Origin: Mycobacterium yunnanensis
GTDB lineage: Bacteria > Actinomycetota > Actinomycetes > Mycobacteriales > Mycobacteriaceae
Reading direction: 5' to 3'
Length of the DNA: 64,000 bases
Assembly (NCBI RefSeq): GCF_025823185.1
Contig: NZ_JACKVK010000011.1
Span: 248,615-312,614 of the forward strand
Part shown: positions 29,744 through 37,593 of the stretch, one piece after another
How positions within the stretch are numbered: the stretch's first letter is position 1
How the letters are laid out: each line of letters begins with the position of its first letter
Translations under genes and position numbers: made by a program
Notes under the pieces: model-generated
What the model was told of the DNA's origin: nothing
The model's database searches: none
Seen by the model: the letters and a program-made list of their open reading frames with translations, nothing else

Positions 29744-30472
29744 TCAGCGCTGATTCGCCGGACGCACCACGATCTCGTTGACGTCGACCTCGGGCGGCTG
29801 CGACACCGCGAACGCGACGGCGTCGGCGATCGACGACGCCGGTATCGCATGCCGCCGGTACTCCGACATGGCTTGCTGTGCCGTGGGATCGGTGATGGTG
29901 TCGGCGAGTTCGGACTCGACGACGCCCGGTGAGACCGTGGTGACGCGGAGGTACGGGGGCGACTCGAGCCGCAGCCCCTCGGTGATCGCCCACGCGGCGT
30001 ACTTGGTGCCGCAGTAGACCGCTGCGGTCGGGGTCACCCCGTGAGCCCCGATCGAGGCGATCGTGACGAAGTGCCCGCTCTCCTGGTCGCGAAACGGCCC
30101 CGACGTCGCGGCGATCCCGTGCAGCAGCCCGCGGACATTCACGTCGATCATGTGGTTCCACTGGTCGGTCAGGCCGGCGTCCAAGCGAGAGAGCGGCATC
30201 ACGCCCGCGTTGGCGACGAACACGTCGAGACGACCGTGGCGCTCGACGGTGGCGGCCACGGCCGCACGGACGGCGTCGAGGTCGGTGACGTCGAGGGCGT
30301 ACGGCTCGATCCCGTCGGCGCTCGCCGCCAGCTCGTCGAGCAGCTCGAGGCGACGGGCAGCCGCGATCACCCGGTGACCGTCGGCGGCCAGGCGTCGGGC
30401 GACGGCCAGGCCGATACCGCTGCTGGCACCGGTGACGAAGGCAATCCGCTGTGAGTTGGTGACTGTGTCCAT
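29744..30472 (-). CDS. SDR-family oxidoreductase
   Basis: This short-chain dehydrogenase has 242 residues. TGASSGIG is at about 14-21, ANAGVMPL at about 86-93, the catalytic Ser in TIASIGAHG, and the Tyr/Lys pair in YCGTKYAAW. The C-terminus is short (VNEIVVRPANQR), as in the YdfG/serine-dehydrogenase-like group. It is divergent from an XRE-family regulator with a strong dyad between them, so it is the likely target of that regulator. Substrate unknown. Confidence 0.9.
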   Translation of the reverse strand: MDTVTNSQRIAFVTGASSGIGLAVARRLAADGHRVIAAARRLELLDELAASADGIEPYALDVTDLDAVRAAVAATVERHGRLDVFVANAGVMPLSRLDAGLTDQWNHMIDVNVRGLLHGIAATSGPFRDQESGHFVTIASIGAHGVTPTAAVYCGTKYAAWAITEGLRLESPPYLRVTTVSPGVVESELADTITDPTAQQAMSEYRRHAIPASSIADAVAFAVSQPPEVDVNEIVVRPANQR

Positions 30473-30520
30473 GGCACCACCGTGCCGACGAACGCCCCGG
30501 ACGCGGAAGACCGCATGGCA

Positions 30521-30541
30521 CCTGGGTGCGCCACACCCAGG
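30521..30541. promoter_or_regulatory. Operator-like dyad between SDR and XRE regulator
   Basis: CCTGGGTG (30521-30528) and CACCCAGG (30534-30541) are perfect 8-bp arms with a 5-base spacer, in the 101-base divergent gap. It is well placed to control both genes. Confidence 0.5.
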
Positions 30542-30573
30542 CTGAGTGGACGCGCGTTGCGTACCGTGAGGCC

Positions 30574-31413
30574 ATGCCGGACTCGCACCAGAACGCCGAC
30601 CTCGGCGCCTTCCTGCGGGCCCGACGCGCCAAGGTCACCCCCGACGACGTGAACCTGGGTGCCCACGCCCGCCGCCGGCGCCGCGTGCCGGGGCTGCGAC
30701 GAGAAGAAGTGGCCGCGCTGGCCGGTGTGAGCCCGGACTACTACACCCGGTTGGAGCAGGGCCGCGAGCGCCATCCATCGGCGGAAGTCCTCGCCTCACT
30801 CGCCGAGGCACTCCGGTTGACCGGCGACGCGCGCGACCACCTCTTTCGGCTGGCCGGGGCCGCTGTCACCACGGCGGCCGGCTCGTCGTCGGAGGTGGAC
30901 TCCGCGCTCGTCGCACTGATGGACGCCTGGCCTCACAATCCTGCGCTCATCTACGACCTCGCGTACGACGTGGTGGCGTCCAACGCCATGGCCGACGCCC
31001 TCTTCCACGGGTGGGCCCACTCCCGCAACCTGCTCGAGGTGGTCTTCGGCGATCCGGCGGCGCGAACGTTCTACGTGGACTGGGCCGAGGTCGCCGCCGA
31101 CGCCGTCGCCGGCTTCCGGTTCAACCACGGCCGACGCCCGGCCGATCGCCGGGTCCGCGCGGTCCTCGCCCGGATGCTGGCCGAGTCCGCAGAGTTCACC
31201 GAACTCTGGAACGGCCACGACGTGCGAGGAAAGACCTTGAGCCAGAAACGCTTTCAGCATCCTGACGTCGGTCGCATCACCCTCACCATGCAGGCCTTCG
31301 ACGTCCGCTCCCGGCCAGGCCAAGAGCTCGTCGTCTACCACGCCGAATCCGGGTCGCCCAGCGCCGACGCCCTGAGCCTGCTCGGCTCGCTGACTGCGAG
31401 CGTCGGGGACTAG
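30574..31413 (+). CDS. XRE-family regulator with MmyB-like ligand domain
   Basis: This protein has 279 residues. An N-terminal helix-turn-helix reads RRVPGLRREEVAALAGVSPD, then YYTRLEQGRERHPSAEVLAS. The C-terminal MmyB-like PAS-type domain has LMDAWPHNPALIYDLAYDVV, NLLEVVFGDPAARTFYVDW, and an R-x-N-like segment FRFNHGRRPADR. Such proteins are common actinobacterial regulators of an adjacent divergent SDR gene, exactly as seen here. ATG 30574 follows GTGAGGCC. A fatty-acid-like ligand is known for MmyB, but the ligand here is unknown. Confidence 0.9.
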   Translation: MPDSHQNADLGAFLRARRAKVTPDDVNLGAHARRRRRVPGLRREEVAALAGVSPDYYTRLEQGRERHPSAEVLASLAEALRLTGDARDHLFRLAGAAVTTAAGSSSEVDSALVALMDAWPHNPALIYDLAYDVVASNAMADALFHGWAHSRNLLEVVFGDPAARTFYVDWAEVAADAVAGFRFNHGRRPADRRVRAVLARMLAESAEFTELWNGHDVRGKTLSQKRFQHPDVGRITLTMQAFDVRSRPGQELVVYHAESGSPSADALSLLGSLTASVGD

Positions 31414-31478
31414 CACCCGACCGAGCTTCATCAAATCTCCAAGAAACGTTCACGAGGTCTCCCGCACGCACCGCAACC

Positions 31479-32045
31479 ATGGGGACCATGACTGCTGAGA
31501 ACGCGAGGCGCACCGCCGCCCCGGTGCGGCTGACCGGCTCGTTCGACGACGACGTGGCGGCCCTGCGGCCGGAGCTGCACCGGTACGCGACGAGGTTGAC
31601 GCGCCACTCCTCCGACGCCGAGGACCTGGTCCAGGAGACGATGCTGAGGGCGTTCAAGGCCTACGGCAGACTTCGCCAGGACACCTTCGTCACGGCGTGG
31701 TTGTTCACCATCGCAAGGAACACCTGGTTCAGCATGTGTCGCGCGTCGAGCCGACGGCCCGAAGTGCTGTCGGCCGACGTCGGCGACTACGCGTCCGCGA
31801 CACCGCATGCGGTCGCGGGCGCGTCGGCGGAAGTCGAGGCGCTGGGGAACGACATCGACCCGGACCTGGCCGCCGCGCTCGCCGGACTGTCGGAGGAGAT
31901 GCGCGCCACGGTGTTCCACGTCGCCGTCGGGGACATGCTCAGCCGCGACGCCGCCGACCTGCTGGGGGTGTCGACCAACACGGTGTTGACCAGAATGCAC
32001 CGCAGCAGACGCGCCTTGCGTCGTGCGCTGAACGCGGCCGCCTGA
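31479..32045 (+). CDS. ECF-type RNA polymerase sigma factor
   Basis: About 188 residues (or 185 from ATG 31488). Region 2 includes HSSDAEDLVQETMLRAFKAY and VTAWLFTIARNTWFSMCRAS; region 4 is MSRDAADLLGVSTNTVLTRM. It directs polymerase to specific stress promoters. No anti-sigma gene with a typical zinc motif is adjacent. The only close neighbour is a convergent small membrane protein, so control by an anti-sigma factor is not evident. The start is uncertain because no clear ribosome site is seen. Confidence 0.9.
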   Translation: MGTMTAENARRTAAPVRLTGSFDDDVAALRPELHRYATRLTRHSSDAEDLVQETMLRAFKAYGRLRQDTFVTAWLFTIARNTWFSMCRASSRRPEVLSADVGDYASATPHAVAGASAEVEALGNDIDPDLAAALAGLSEEMRATVFHVAVGDMLSRDAADLLGVSTNTVLTRMHRSRRALRRALNAAA

Positions 32046-32046
32046 G

Positions 32047-32232
32047 TCACGACGCCAGCGACACCACGTAACTCAGCACACCCGCCAGCACGAAGAACCC
32101 ACCGACGGCGACGAGCCCCACGTGGTTGGCCAGCCAGGACGCGACGACCGGTGACGTGCCGATGGCGACGATTTCGACGGTGGTGCAGATCCTCTTCCGC
32201 AGAGGGGTCTTCGGCGGTTCGCAGGTGTCCAT
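32047..32232 (-). CDS. Small membrane protein (61 aa)
   Basis: A 61-residue protein starting MDTCEPPKTPLRKRICTTVE, with two hydrophobic segments (IVAIGTSPVVASWLA and LVAVGGFFVLAGVLSYVVSL). It is probably a two-helix membrane protein. It converges on the ECF sigma gene with one base between stops. It is too short and without a cytoplasmic domain to be a standard anti-sigma factor. The longer frame from 32250 adds only six residues. Function unknown. Confidence 0.6.
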   Translation of the reverse strand: MDTCEPPKTPLRKRICTTVEIVAIGTSPVVASWLANHVGLVAVGGFFVLAGVLSYVVSLAS

Positions 32233-32303
32233 GCGCACCAATCTGCCCACCGCTCAAAGCGATTGCTTGAAGATCGCGTGGAGATTGGCCGGAGGACGTC
32301 CGG

Positions 32304-33320
32304 TCAGAACAAGGTTGGCTGCGCCTGCGGGACGGCGGGCGGCGGCGGGGCCGAGCCCAGCCGAAACGAGCGGTGCTCCCCCGTCAGCCCGTACTTGGCC
32401 AGCAACGGTGCCGCGCGCCGGCGCAACTCGTCACGATAATCGGCCGGCAAGTAGGCACCGCGGCCGTACAGTTCGCGGTAGGGCCCCACCAGCTCGGGGC
32501 GCGACCGGGCCAGCCAGTCCATGAACCAGTTGCGCGTCGACCCTCGCAGGTGAAGCCCGAAGACCGTCGCGCCGACGGCGCCCGCCGAGGCCACCTGGGC
32601 CAGCAATCCGTCCAGGTGCTCGACCGAATCGGTCAGCATGGGCAGCACCGGTGCAATCATCACGTGACAGTTGAGCCCTGCGCCGGAGATGGCACGAATC
32701 AGCTCGAGCCGGGCCCGCGGTGAGGGCGTGCCGGGCTCCACCTCGGCGTGCAGATCGGGATCGCCCACCGCCAGCGACACCGCCACGCTGACGTCGACCG
32801 AGCCGGCGGCGTCGACGATCAGCGGCAGGTCGCGCCGCAGCAGCGTGCCCTTGGTGAGGATCGAGAACGGTGTGCCCGATTCGGCAAGCGCGCCAACGAT
32901 TCCCGGCATCAACGCGTATCGCCCCTCGGCGCGCTGATAGGGATCGGTGTTGGTGCCCAGCGCCACCGTCTGACGGGTCCACGACGGGCGCGCCAGTTCG
33001 CGGCGCAGCACGTCGACGACGTTGGTCTTGACCACCACCTGGGTGTCGAAGTCCGCGCCGCTGTCGAAGTCCAGATATTCGTGGGTGGGCCGGGCGAAGC
33101 AGTACCGGCAGGCATGGCTGCATCCCCGATAGCCGTTGACGGTGAAGGCGAAGGGCAACTGGCTGGCGTTGGGCACCTTGTTGAGCGCCGATTTGCACAG
33201 CACCTCGTGGAACGTAATGCCCTCGAACTGCGGCGTTCGCACCGACCGAACGAATCCGATGCGCTGCAGGCCCGGCAGTGCTCCGTCGTCGACGTCTACG
33301 CTCTGAGCATCCCACCGCAT
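32304..33320 (-). CDS. Radical-SAM protein (Rv2578c family), SOS-box regulated
   Basis: This protein has 338 residues. The iron-sulfur motif C-x3-C-x2-C is CSHACRYCFARPTHEYLD. The N-terminal part FHEVLCKSALNKVP and the downstream TVALGTNTDPYQRAEGRY match the SplB-related radical-SAM group represented by Rv2578c. Relatives include spore photoproduct lyase, so a DNA-repair-linked role is plausible but unproven. A perfect mycobacterial SOS box ends 9 bases before ATG 33320, so induction by DNA damage through LexA is expected. It overlaps no neighbour. Confidence 0.9.
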   Translation of the reverse strand: MRWDAQSVDVDDGALPGLQRIGFVRSVRTPQFEGITFHEVLCKSALNKVPNASQLPFAFTVNGYRGCSHACRYCFARPTHEYLDFDSGADFDTQVVVKTNVVDVLRRELARPSWTRQTVALGTNTDPYQRAEGRYALMPGIVGALAESGTPFSILTKGTLLRRDLPLIVDAAGSVDVSVAVSLAVGDPDLHAEVEPGTPSPRARLELIRAISGAGLNCHVMIAPVLPMLTDSVEHLDGLLAQVASAGAVGATVFGLHLRGSTRNWFMDWLARSRPELVGPYRELYGRGAYLPADYRDELRRRAAPLLAKYGLTGEHRSFRLGSAPPPPAVPQAQPTLF

Positions 33321-33327
33321 TCACCAA

Positions 33328-33345
33328 GTCGAACACGTGTTCGAC
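33328..33345. promoter_or_regulatory. LexA (SOS) box at the radical-SAM gene
   Basis: The 18-bp perfect palindrome contains TCGAACACGTGTTCGA (33329-33344), an exact match to the mycobacterial SOS pattern TCGAAC-N4-GTTCGA. It lies right upstream of ATG 33320 on the minus strand and about 115 bases upstream of the cold-shock gene on the plus strand. Confidence 0.88.
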
Positions 33346-33458
33346 TCGAAAGTCAATCAACGAATTGGCGTTCTTAAGTGAGATGCGCGAGCGTTTGTGC
33401 AGTAGACTTCGAACTGGGTGTAAGACACATCCGTTCCTGATGAAAGAAGTAAAAGAGT

Positions 33459-33662
33459 ATGGCACAGGGAACTGTGAAATGGTTCAACAGCGAAAAGGGC
33501 TTCGGCTTCATCGCCCCCGACGACGGCTCCCCGGATGTCTTCGTCCACTACTCTGAGATCCAAGGCGGCGGCTACCGCTCGCTGGAAGAGGCTCAGCGGG
33601 TTCAGTTCGACGTCGGACAAGGTGCGAAGGGCCCCCAGGCCACCGGAGTTACCGCGATCTAA
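33459..33662 (+). CDS. cspA: Cold-shock protein (CspA family)
   Basis: A single cold-shock OB-fold domain of 67 residues. The RNA-binding motifs are KGFGFIAPDDG (RNP1) and VFVHYS (RNP2). It binds single-stranded nucleic acid and acts as an RNA chaperone. The gene has a 138-base upstream gap in which a 5' leader is likely, and a purine-rich GAAAGAAG site. It ends in a very strong stem-loop. The gene symbol is by family; mycobacteria have more than one paralogue. Confidence 0.95.
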   Translation: MAQGTVKWFNSEKGFGFIAPDDGSPDVFVHYSEIQGGGYRSLEEAQRVQFDVGQGAKGPQATGVTAI

Positions 33663-33675
33663 GAACTTTACGTTC

Positions 33676-33713
33676 TATGGGCTGGCAAGGTTTTCACCTT
33701 GCCAGCCCATAGT
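33676..33713. terminator. Strong bidirectional terminator after the cold-shock gene
   Basis: Perfect 16-bp arms at 33676-33691 and 33698-33713 enclose a 6-base TTTTCA loop, beginning 13 bases after the stop. It also lies 26 bases past the stop of the convergent gene, so it can end both transcripts. Confidence 0.85.
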
Positions 33714-33739
33714 TCTGTGTGGGGTGGGTTAGCCGCCGG

Positions 33740-34168
33740 TCACCACTGGCCGAGCTGGCATTGCAAGTTATACGGCGCATCCTGCTGCACGGCCACCTGA
33801 CCGTCAACTGCGATGTCGCAGTGCGGGTTTGGGGCGGCACGCATACCGTGAGTGGTGCTGCTGACCGTGAGAATCGCCCACTGCGGATCCGCGAGCGTGG
33901 TCTCGAAGACCCACGGCACACCCGCGGCCAGGGTCACTTCTTCCTTCTTCAGGTACGCGTAGGAATCGGCGTTGTAAGCAGCCTTGTCGGCCGGCTGATT
34001 CACCAGGTAGAAGAGGTCGAAGTCGGCGTCACCGGCCGACACCAGCGTGTAGCGGACCTGATGACCTGCGGGCTCCGCATTCGACGTTGCCGGTGAGGCC
34101 AATCCTGCGGCGGCCACCAGCGCCGCCACACCAACGGCTGCACCGATCTTGCTTGTCGCTGTTCGCAT
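33740..34168 (-). CDS. Secreted MmpS-like protein
   Basis: About 142 residues. A signal peptide (SKIGAAVGVAALVAAAGLAS, cleaved around SNA-EP) precedes a beta-rich domain (HQVRYTLVSAGDADFDLFYL) with two Cys (PHCDIAVDGQVAV, YNLQCQLG). The C-H-C-x-I-x-V-D-G pattern resembles the periplasmic domain of MmpS proteins that partner MmpL transporters, but there is no MmpL gene nearby. ATG 34168 or 34177 may start it. It converges on the cold-shock gene. Confidence 0.75.
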   Translation of the reverse strand: MRTATSKIGAAVGVAALVAAAGLASPATSNAEPAGHQVRYTLVSAGDADFDLFYLVNQPADKAAYNADSYAYLKKEEVTLAAGVPWVFETTLADPQWAILTVSSTTHGMRAAPNPHCDIAVDGQVAVQQDAPYNLQCQLGQW

Positions 34169-34199
34169 GATCTTCACATCGCCGAACGGTACCGGACCG

Positions 34200-34631
34200 T
34201 TACAGCTCGAGCAGGACCGTCACCGGGCCGTCGTTGACCAACTCCACTGCCATGTCGGCTCCGAAGACGCCCGTCTCGACGCGGGCGCCGAGGCCGCGCA
34301 ACGCCTCACAGAAGGCCGTCACCAGGGGTTCGGCGACATCGCGCGGGGCGGCCGCGTTCCACGACGGACGACGGCCCTTCACGGTGTTGGCGTACAGCGT
34401 GAATTGACTCACCACGAGGATGGGCGCCTCGACGTCGGCGGCCGAACGCTCCCCGTCGAGAATTCGCAGCCGCCACAGCTTGTCGGCCATGCGCACGGCC
34501 ACGTCGGCGTCGTCGTCGTGCGTGACCCCGACCAGCGCCAAGAGCCCCTGCCCGACGGGATCGATCTCACCGACCACCGCCCCGTCGACGACCACTCGGG
34601 CCGACGTCACCCGCTGCACCAGGACGCGCAC
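34200..34631 (-). CDS. dtd: D-aminoacyl-tRNA deacylase
   Basis: A 143-residue quality-control enzyme that removes D-amino acids from tRNA. The family pattern is VQRVTSARVVVDGAVVGEID, then ILVVSQFTLYANTVKGRRPS with the conserved SQFTLY, and a GPVT-type motif at the C-terminus (VNDGPVTVLLEL). It is 2 bases downstream of hisS on the same strand, so translation and tRNA proofreading genes are together. Length is normal. Confidence 0.95.
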   Translation of the reverse strand: MRVLVQRVTSARVVVDGAVVGEIDPVGQGLLALVGVTHDDDADVAVRMADKLWRLRILDGERSAADVEAPILVVSQFTLYANTVKGRRPSWNAAAPRDVAEPLVTAFCEALRGLGARVETGVFGADMAVELVNDGPVTVLLEL

Positions 34632-34633
34632 GG

Positions 34634-35902
34634 TCAGGCCAGGCGTGCCAGCACGTCGGTGACGACGTCGTCGACTCCGACGTCGACCTGCTCCCCCGTC
34701 TGCAACGCCTTCACCCCGACGGTGCCCGCCTCGACGTCACGGTCCCCCGCCACCAACGCGATCCGGGCCCCAGACCGGTCGGCCGCCCTCATGGCGCCCT
34801 TGAGCCCGCGGTCCCCGTACGCGACGTCCACCCGAACACCGGCCGCCCGCAAGCGGCCCGCCAGCGTGGCGAGCACCAGCTTCGCCGGTTCGCCGAGCGG
34901 CACGCAGAAGACCTCGACGCGGGCGGTCTCCCCCACCGTCTTGCCCTCGGCCGCGAGCGCCAGCACGGTGCGGTCGACGCCCAGGCCGAAACCGATACCC
35001 GAAAGGTCTTGACCGCCAAGCTGTTTCATCAGTCCGTCGTAGCGACCACCGCCGCCGATGCCCGACTGCGCACCCAACCCGTCGTGCACGAACTCGAAGG
35101 TGGTCTTCGTGTAGTAGTCCAGACCCCGCACCATCCGCGGGTTGATCACGTAGTTCACGCCCAACGCGTCGAGGTGCCCGAGCACGGCGTCGAAGTGCTG
35201 TCTGGCGGCCTCGGAGAGGTGGTCGATCATCAACGGCGCCGCGGCCGTCATCTCGCGCACGTGCGGACGCTTGTCGTCGAGCACGCGCAGCGGGTTGATC
35301 TGTGCGCGGCGGCGGGTGTCTTCGTCGAGATCCAGCGCGAAGAGGAACTCCTGCAACAGTTCTCGATACTGCGGACGGCACGTGTCGTCGCCGAGGGAGG
35401 TGAGCTCCAGCCGGAAACCGTCGAGCCCGAGGGCACGAAAGCCCTCGTCGGCGACGGCGATCACCTCGGCGTCCAGCGCGGGGTCGTCCACCCCGATCGC
35501 CTCGACCCCGACCTGCTGCAACTGCCGATACCGTCCGGCCTGGGGCCGCTCGTAGCGGAAGAACGGTCCGGAGTAGCGCAGCTTGACCGGCAACTGCCCG
35601 CGGTCGAGGTTGTGCTCGATGACCGCGCGCATCACACCGGCGGTGCCCTCGGGGCGCAGCGTCACCGACCGGTCGCCACGATCGGCGAAGGTGTACATCT
35701 CCTTGCTCACCACGTCGGTCGACTCGCCGACGCCGCGGGCGAACAGCGCCGTGTCCTCGAAGATCGGCAGCTCGACGTGGCCGTATCCGGCCCGGCGGGC
35801 CGCGTCGAGCAGGCCGTCGCGAACGGCCACGAACTGTCCCGACTCCGGCGGCAAGTAGTCCGGGACGCCCTTTGGTGCTTGGAAATCACTCACGTGCGGC
35901 AC
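34634..35902 (-). CDS. hisS: Histidyl-tRNA synthetase
   Basis: A 422-residue class II enzyme. APKGVPDYLPPESGQFVAVR is at the N-terminus, motif 2 is RPEGTAGVMRAVIEH with FFRYERPQAGRYRQ, and the histidine-A regions are GLDYYTKTTFEFV and GGGGRYDGLM. The C-terminal anticodon-binding domain ends in the window. It is syntenic with Rv2580c. The start is GTG 35902 or GTG 35893; neither has a strong ribosome site. It is followed by dtd and preceded by an MBL hydrolase, all on the minus strand. Confidence 0.97.
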   Translation of the reverse strand: MPHVSDFQAPKGVPDYLPPESGQFVAVRDGLLDAARRAGYGHVELPIFEDTALFARGVGESTDVVSKEMYTFADRGDRSVTLRPEGTAGVMRAVIEHNLDRGQLPVKLRYSGPFFRYERPQAGRYRQLQQVGVEAIGVDDPALDAEVIAVADEGFRALGLDGFRLELTSLGDDTCRPQYRELLQEFLFALDLDEDTRRRAQINPLRVLDDKRPHVREMTAAAPLMIDHLSEAARQHFDAVLGHLDALGVNYVINPRMVRGLDYYTKTTFEFVHDGLGAQSGIGGGGRYDGLMKQLGGQDLSGIGFGLGVDRTVLALAAEGKTVGETARVEVFCVPLGEPAKLVLATLAGRLRAAGVRVDVAYGDRGLKGAMRAADRSGARIALVAGDRDVEAGTVGVKALQTGEQVDVGVDDVVTDVLARLA

Positions 35903-35909
35903 ATTTCAG

Positions 35910-36599
35910 TCAGATTCCTTCGAGGAACGGGTTGGCGCGACGCTCGGCGCCGATGGTGGACCTGGGGCCGTGCCCCGGCAGTATCACGGTGTCGTCGTCG
36001 AGCACCAAGAGCTTCGTCACGATCGACGTCAGCAGGTCGCGCCCGCTGCCACCGTAGAGATCGGTGCGACCGATCGACTGCTTGAACAACGTGTCGCCGG
36101 TGAAGGCGAGCGCACCGGTGTCGACCTCACCGGGCGCGACCCGGAAGACGACCGAGCCCCGGGTATGCCCCGGGGTGTGGTCGATCGTGACGGTGACTCC
36201 GCCCAGCTCCAACTCGACTCCGTCGCGGTCCAGCTCGACCACCTGGCGCGGTTCGCGAAACATCGTCGACAGCGCACGCTGCGCGATGCGGGGCCCAAGC
36301 CCCTTGATGGGGTCGGTCAGCATCTCCCGGTCCTCGGGGTGGATGAAGACCGGGCAACCGTAGGTGTCACCCACCTTCTGGGCAGACCACATGTGGTCGA
36401 CGTGGCCGTGGGTGAGCAGGACCGCGGCAGGGGTCAGGCGGTTGTCGTCGAGGATCTTGCGCAGGGGCGCCATCGCCCGCTGGCCGGGGTCCACGACGAT
36501 CGCGTCGGCTCCCTGTTTGGGAGCCAGCACATAGCAGTTGCACTGCAACATGCCGGCCGCAAACCCAGTGAGGAACACGGGCACCAGTTTCCCATCCAC
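35910..36599 (-). CDS. Metallo-beta-lactamase-fold hydrolase (glyoxalase II-like)
   Basis: This protein has 229 residues. The metal motif THGHVDHMWS, then DHTPGHTRGSVVF, a GDTLFKQSIGRTDLYGGS segment and PGHGPRSTIGAERRANPFL are those of glyoxalase II-like enzymes (Rv2581c in M. tuberculosis). It likely hydrolyses a thioester such as S-lactoyl-thiol. Seven bases separate its stop from the hisS start, so they are probably co-transcribed. A shorter start (GTG 36581) is possible. Confidence 0.9.
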   Translation of the reverse strand: MDGKLVPVFLTGFAAGMLQCNCYVLAPKQGADAIVVDPGQRAMAPLRKILDDNRLTPAAVLLTHGHVDHMWSAQKVGDTYGCPVFIHPEDREMLTDPIKGLGPRIAQRALSTMFREPRQVVELDRDGVELELGGVTVTIDHTPGHTRGSVVFRVAPGEVDTGALAFTGDTLFKQSIGRTDLYGGSGRDLLTSIVTKLLVLDDDTVILPGHGPRSTIGAERRANPFLEGI

Positions 36600-36680
36600 C
36601 CCACCCGTGGGTCGCGGCGCCTCTTCTCAGGCATAACTGGCACACTCGTTGCCGATCACGAACACGAGGAGGACTTCGCG

Positions 36681-37574
36681 GTGCCGACTAACGAGCAGCG
36701 GCGGGAAACGGCCAAGCGCAAACTGGAGCGGCAGCTCGAGCGCCGCGCCGCTCAGGAGCGCAGGCGACGCCTCGTCACCATCGTCGCCTCGGTGGTGGGC
36801 GTGTTGCTCGTCATCGGCGCCGTCGTCGCCACCGTCGTGCTGACCGGCAAGGACTCCGACACGCAGGCCTCGGCCGACACCTCGACGACGTCGAGTGCGG
36901 CGGCCGCTCCTGCGCCCAGCGGCGGCACCCTGCCGCCGTTCGTCGCCCCGGCCAACCTCGGCGCCGACTGCCAGTACCCCGCCACTCCGGGCGAGCCCGC
37001 CAGCAAGAAGAACAACCCGCCTCGGACGGGCAAGGTGCCGACCGAGCCAGCCCAGATCAGCGCGTCCATGACTACGTCGGACGGCAATCTCGGCCTGCAG
37101 CTCGACAACGCCAAGGCACCGTGCACGGTCAACAGCTTCGCCAGCCTCGCCCAGCAGGGCTACTTCAACGACACCCCCTGCCACCGGTTGACCACCTCGC
37201 CGGGCCTCTCGGTGCTGCAGTGCGGCGACCCGACCGGCAAGGGCACCGGCGGACCCGGATACGGCTTCGTCAACGAGTACCCGACTGATCAGTACCGTCC
37301 CGACGATCCGGCGCTGCAGGCACCCGTGGTGTACCCCCGCGGGACCCTTGCCATGGCGAACACCGGTGCTCCCGGGTCGAACGGAAGCCAGTTCTTCCTG
37401 GTCTACAAGGACTCTCAACTGCCCCCGAACTACACCGCCTTCGGCACGATCGACGCGACAGGTCTGGCGACGCTCGACAAGATCGCGGCAGCCGGTGTGG
37501 TTCCCGGCGATCGGGGGGCCGACGACGGCGCGCCGAGGACGCCCGTGCAGATCAAGTCGATCCAGCTGGACTGA
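36681..37574 (+). CDS. ppiB: Membrane-anchored cyclophilin-type peptidyl-prolyl isomerase
   Basis: This protein has 297 residues. A basic N-terminal helix (RRETAKRKLERQLERRAAQE) is followed by one membrane segment (IVASVVGVLLVIGAVVATVV). After a Ser/Thr/Pro linker come four extracytoplasmic Cys and the cyclophilin domain (CHRLTTSPGLSVLQCGDPTG, GTLAMANTG, NGSQFFLVYKDSQLP, AFGTID). It speeds proline isomerisation of exported proteins. GTG 36681 has GAGGAGGA upstream. It is syntenic with Rv2582, divergent from the MBL gene, and has a tandem paralogue just downstream. Confidence 0.92.
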   Translation: MPTNEQRRETAKRKLERQLERRAAQERRRRLVTIVASVVGVLLVIGAVVATVVLTGKDSDTQASADTSTTSSAAAAPAPSGGTLPPFVAPANLGADCQYPATPGEPASKKNNPPRTGKVPTEPAQISASMTTSDGNLGLQLDNAKAPCTVNSFASLAQQGYFNDTPCHRLTTSPGLSVLQCGDPTGKGTGGPGYGFVNEYPTDQYRPDDPALQAPVVYPRGTLAMANTGAPGSNGSQFFLVYKDSQLPPNYTAFGTIDATGLATLDKIAAAGVVPGDRGADDGAPRTPVQIKSIQLD

Positions 37575-37593
37575 CACGGGACCGGCGCCCGAC

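Noticed and set aside
31434..31480. ECF-sigma autoregulatory promoter upstream of the sigma gene
   Set aside because: AAACGTTC resembles a -35-like motif only weakly and no matching -10 was found.
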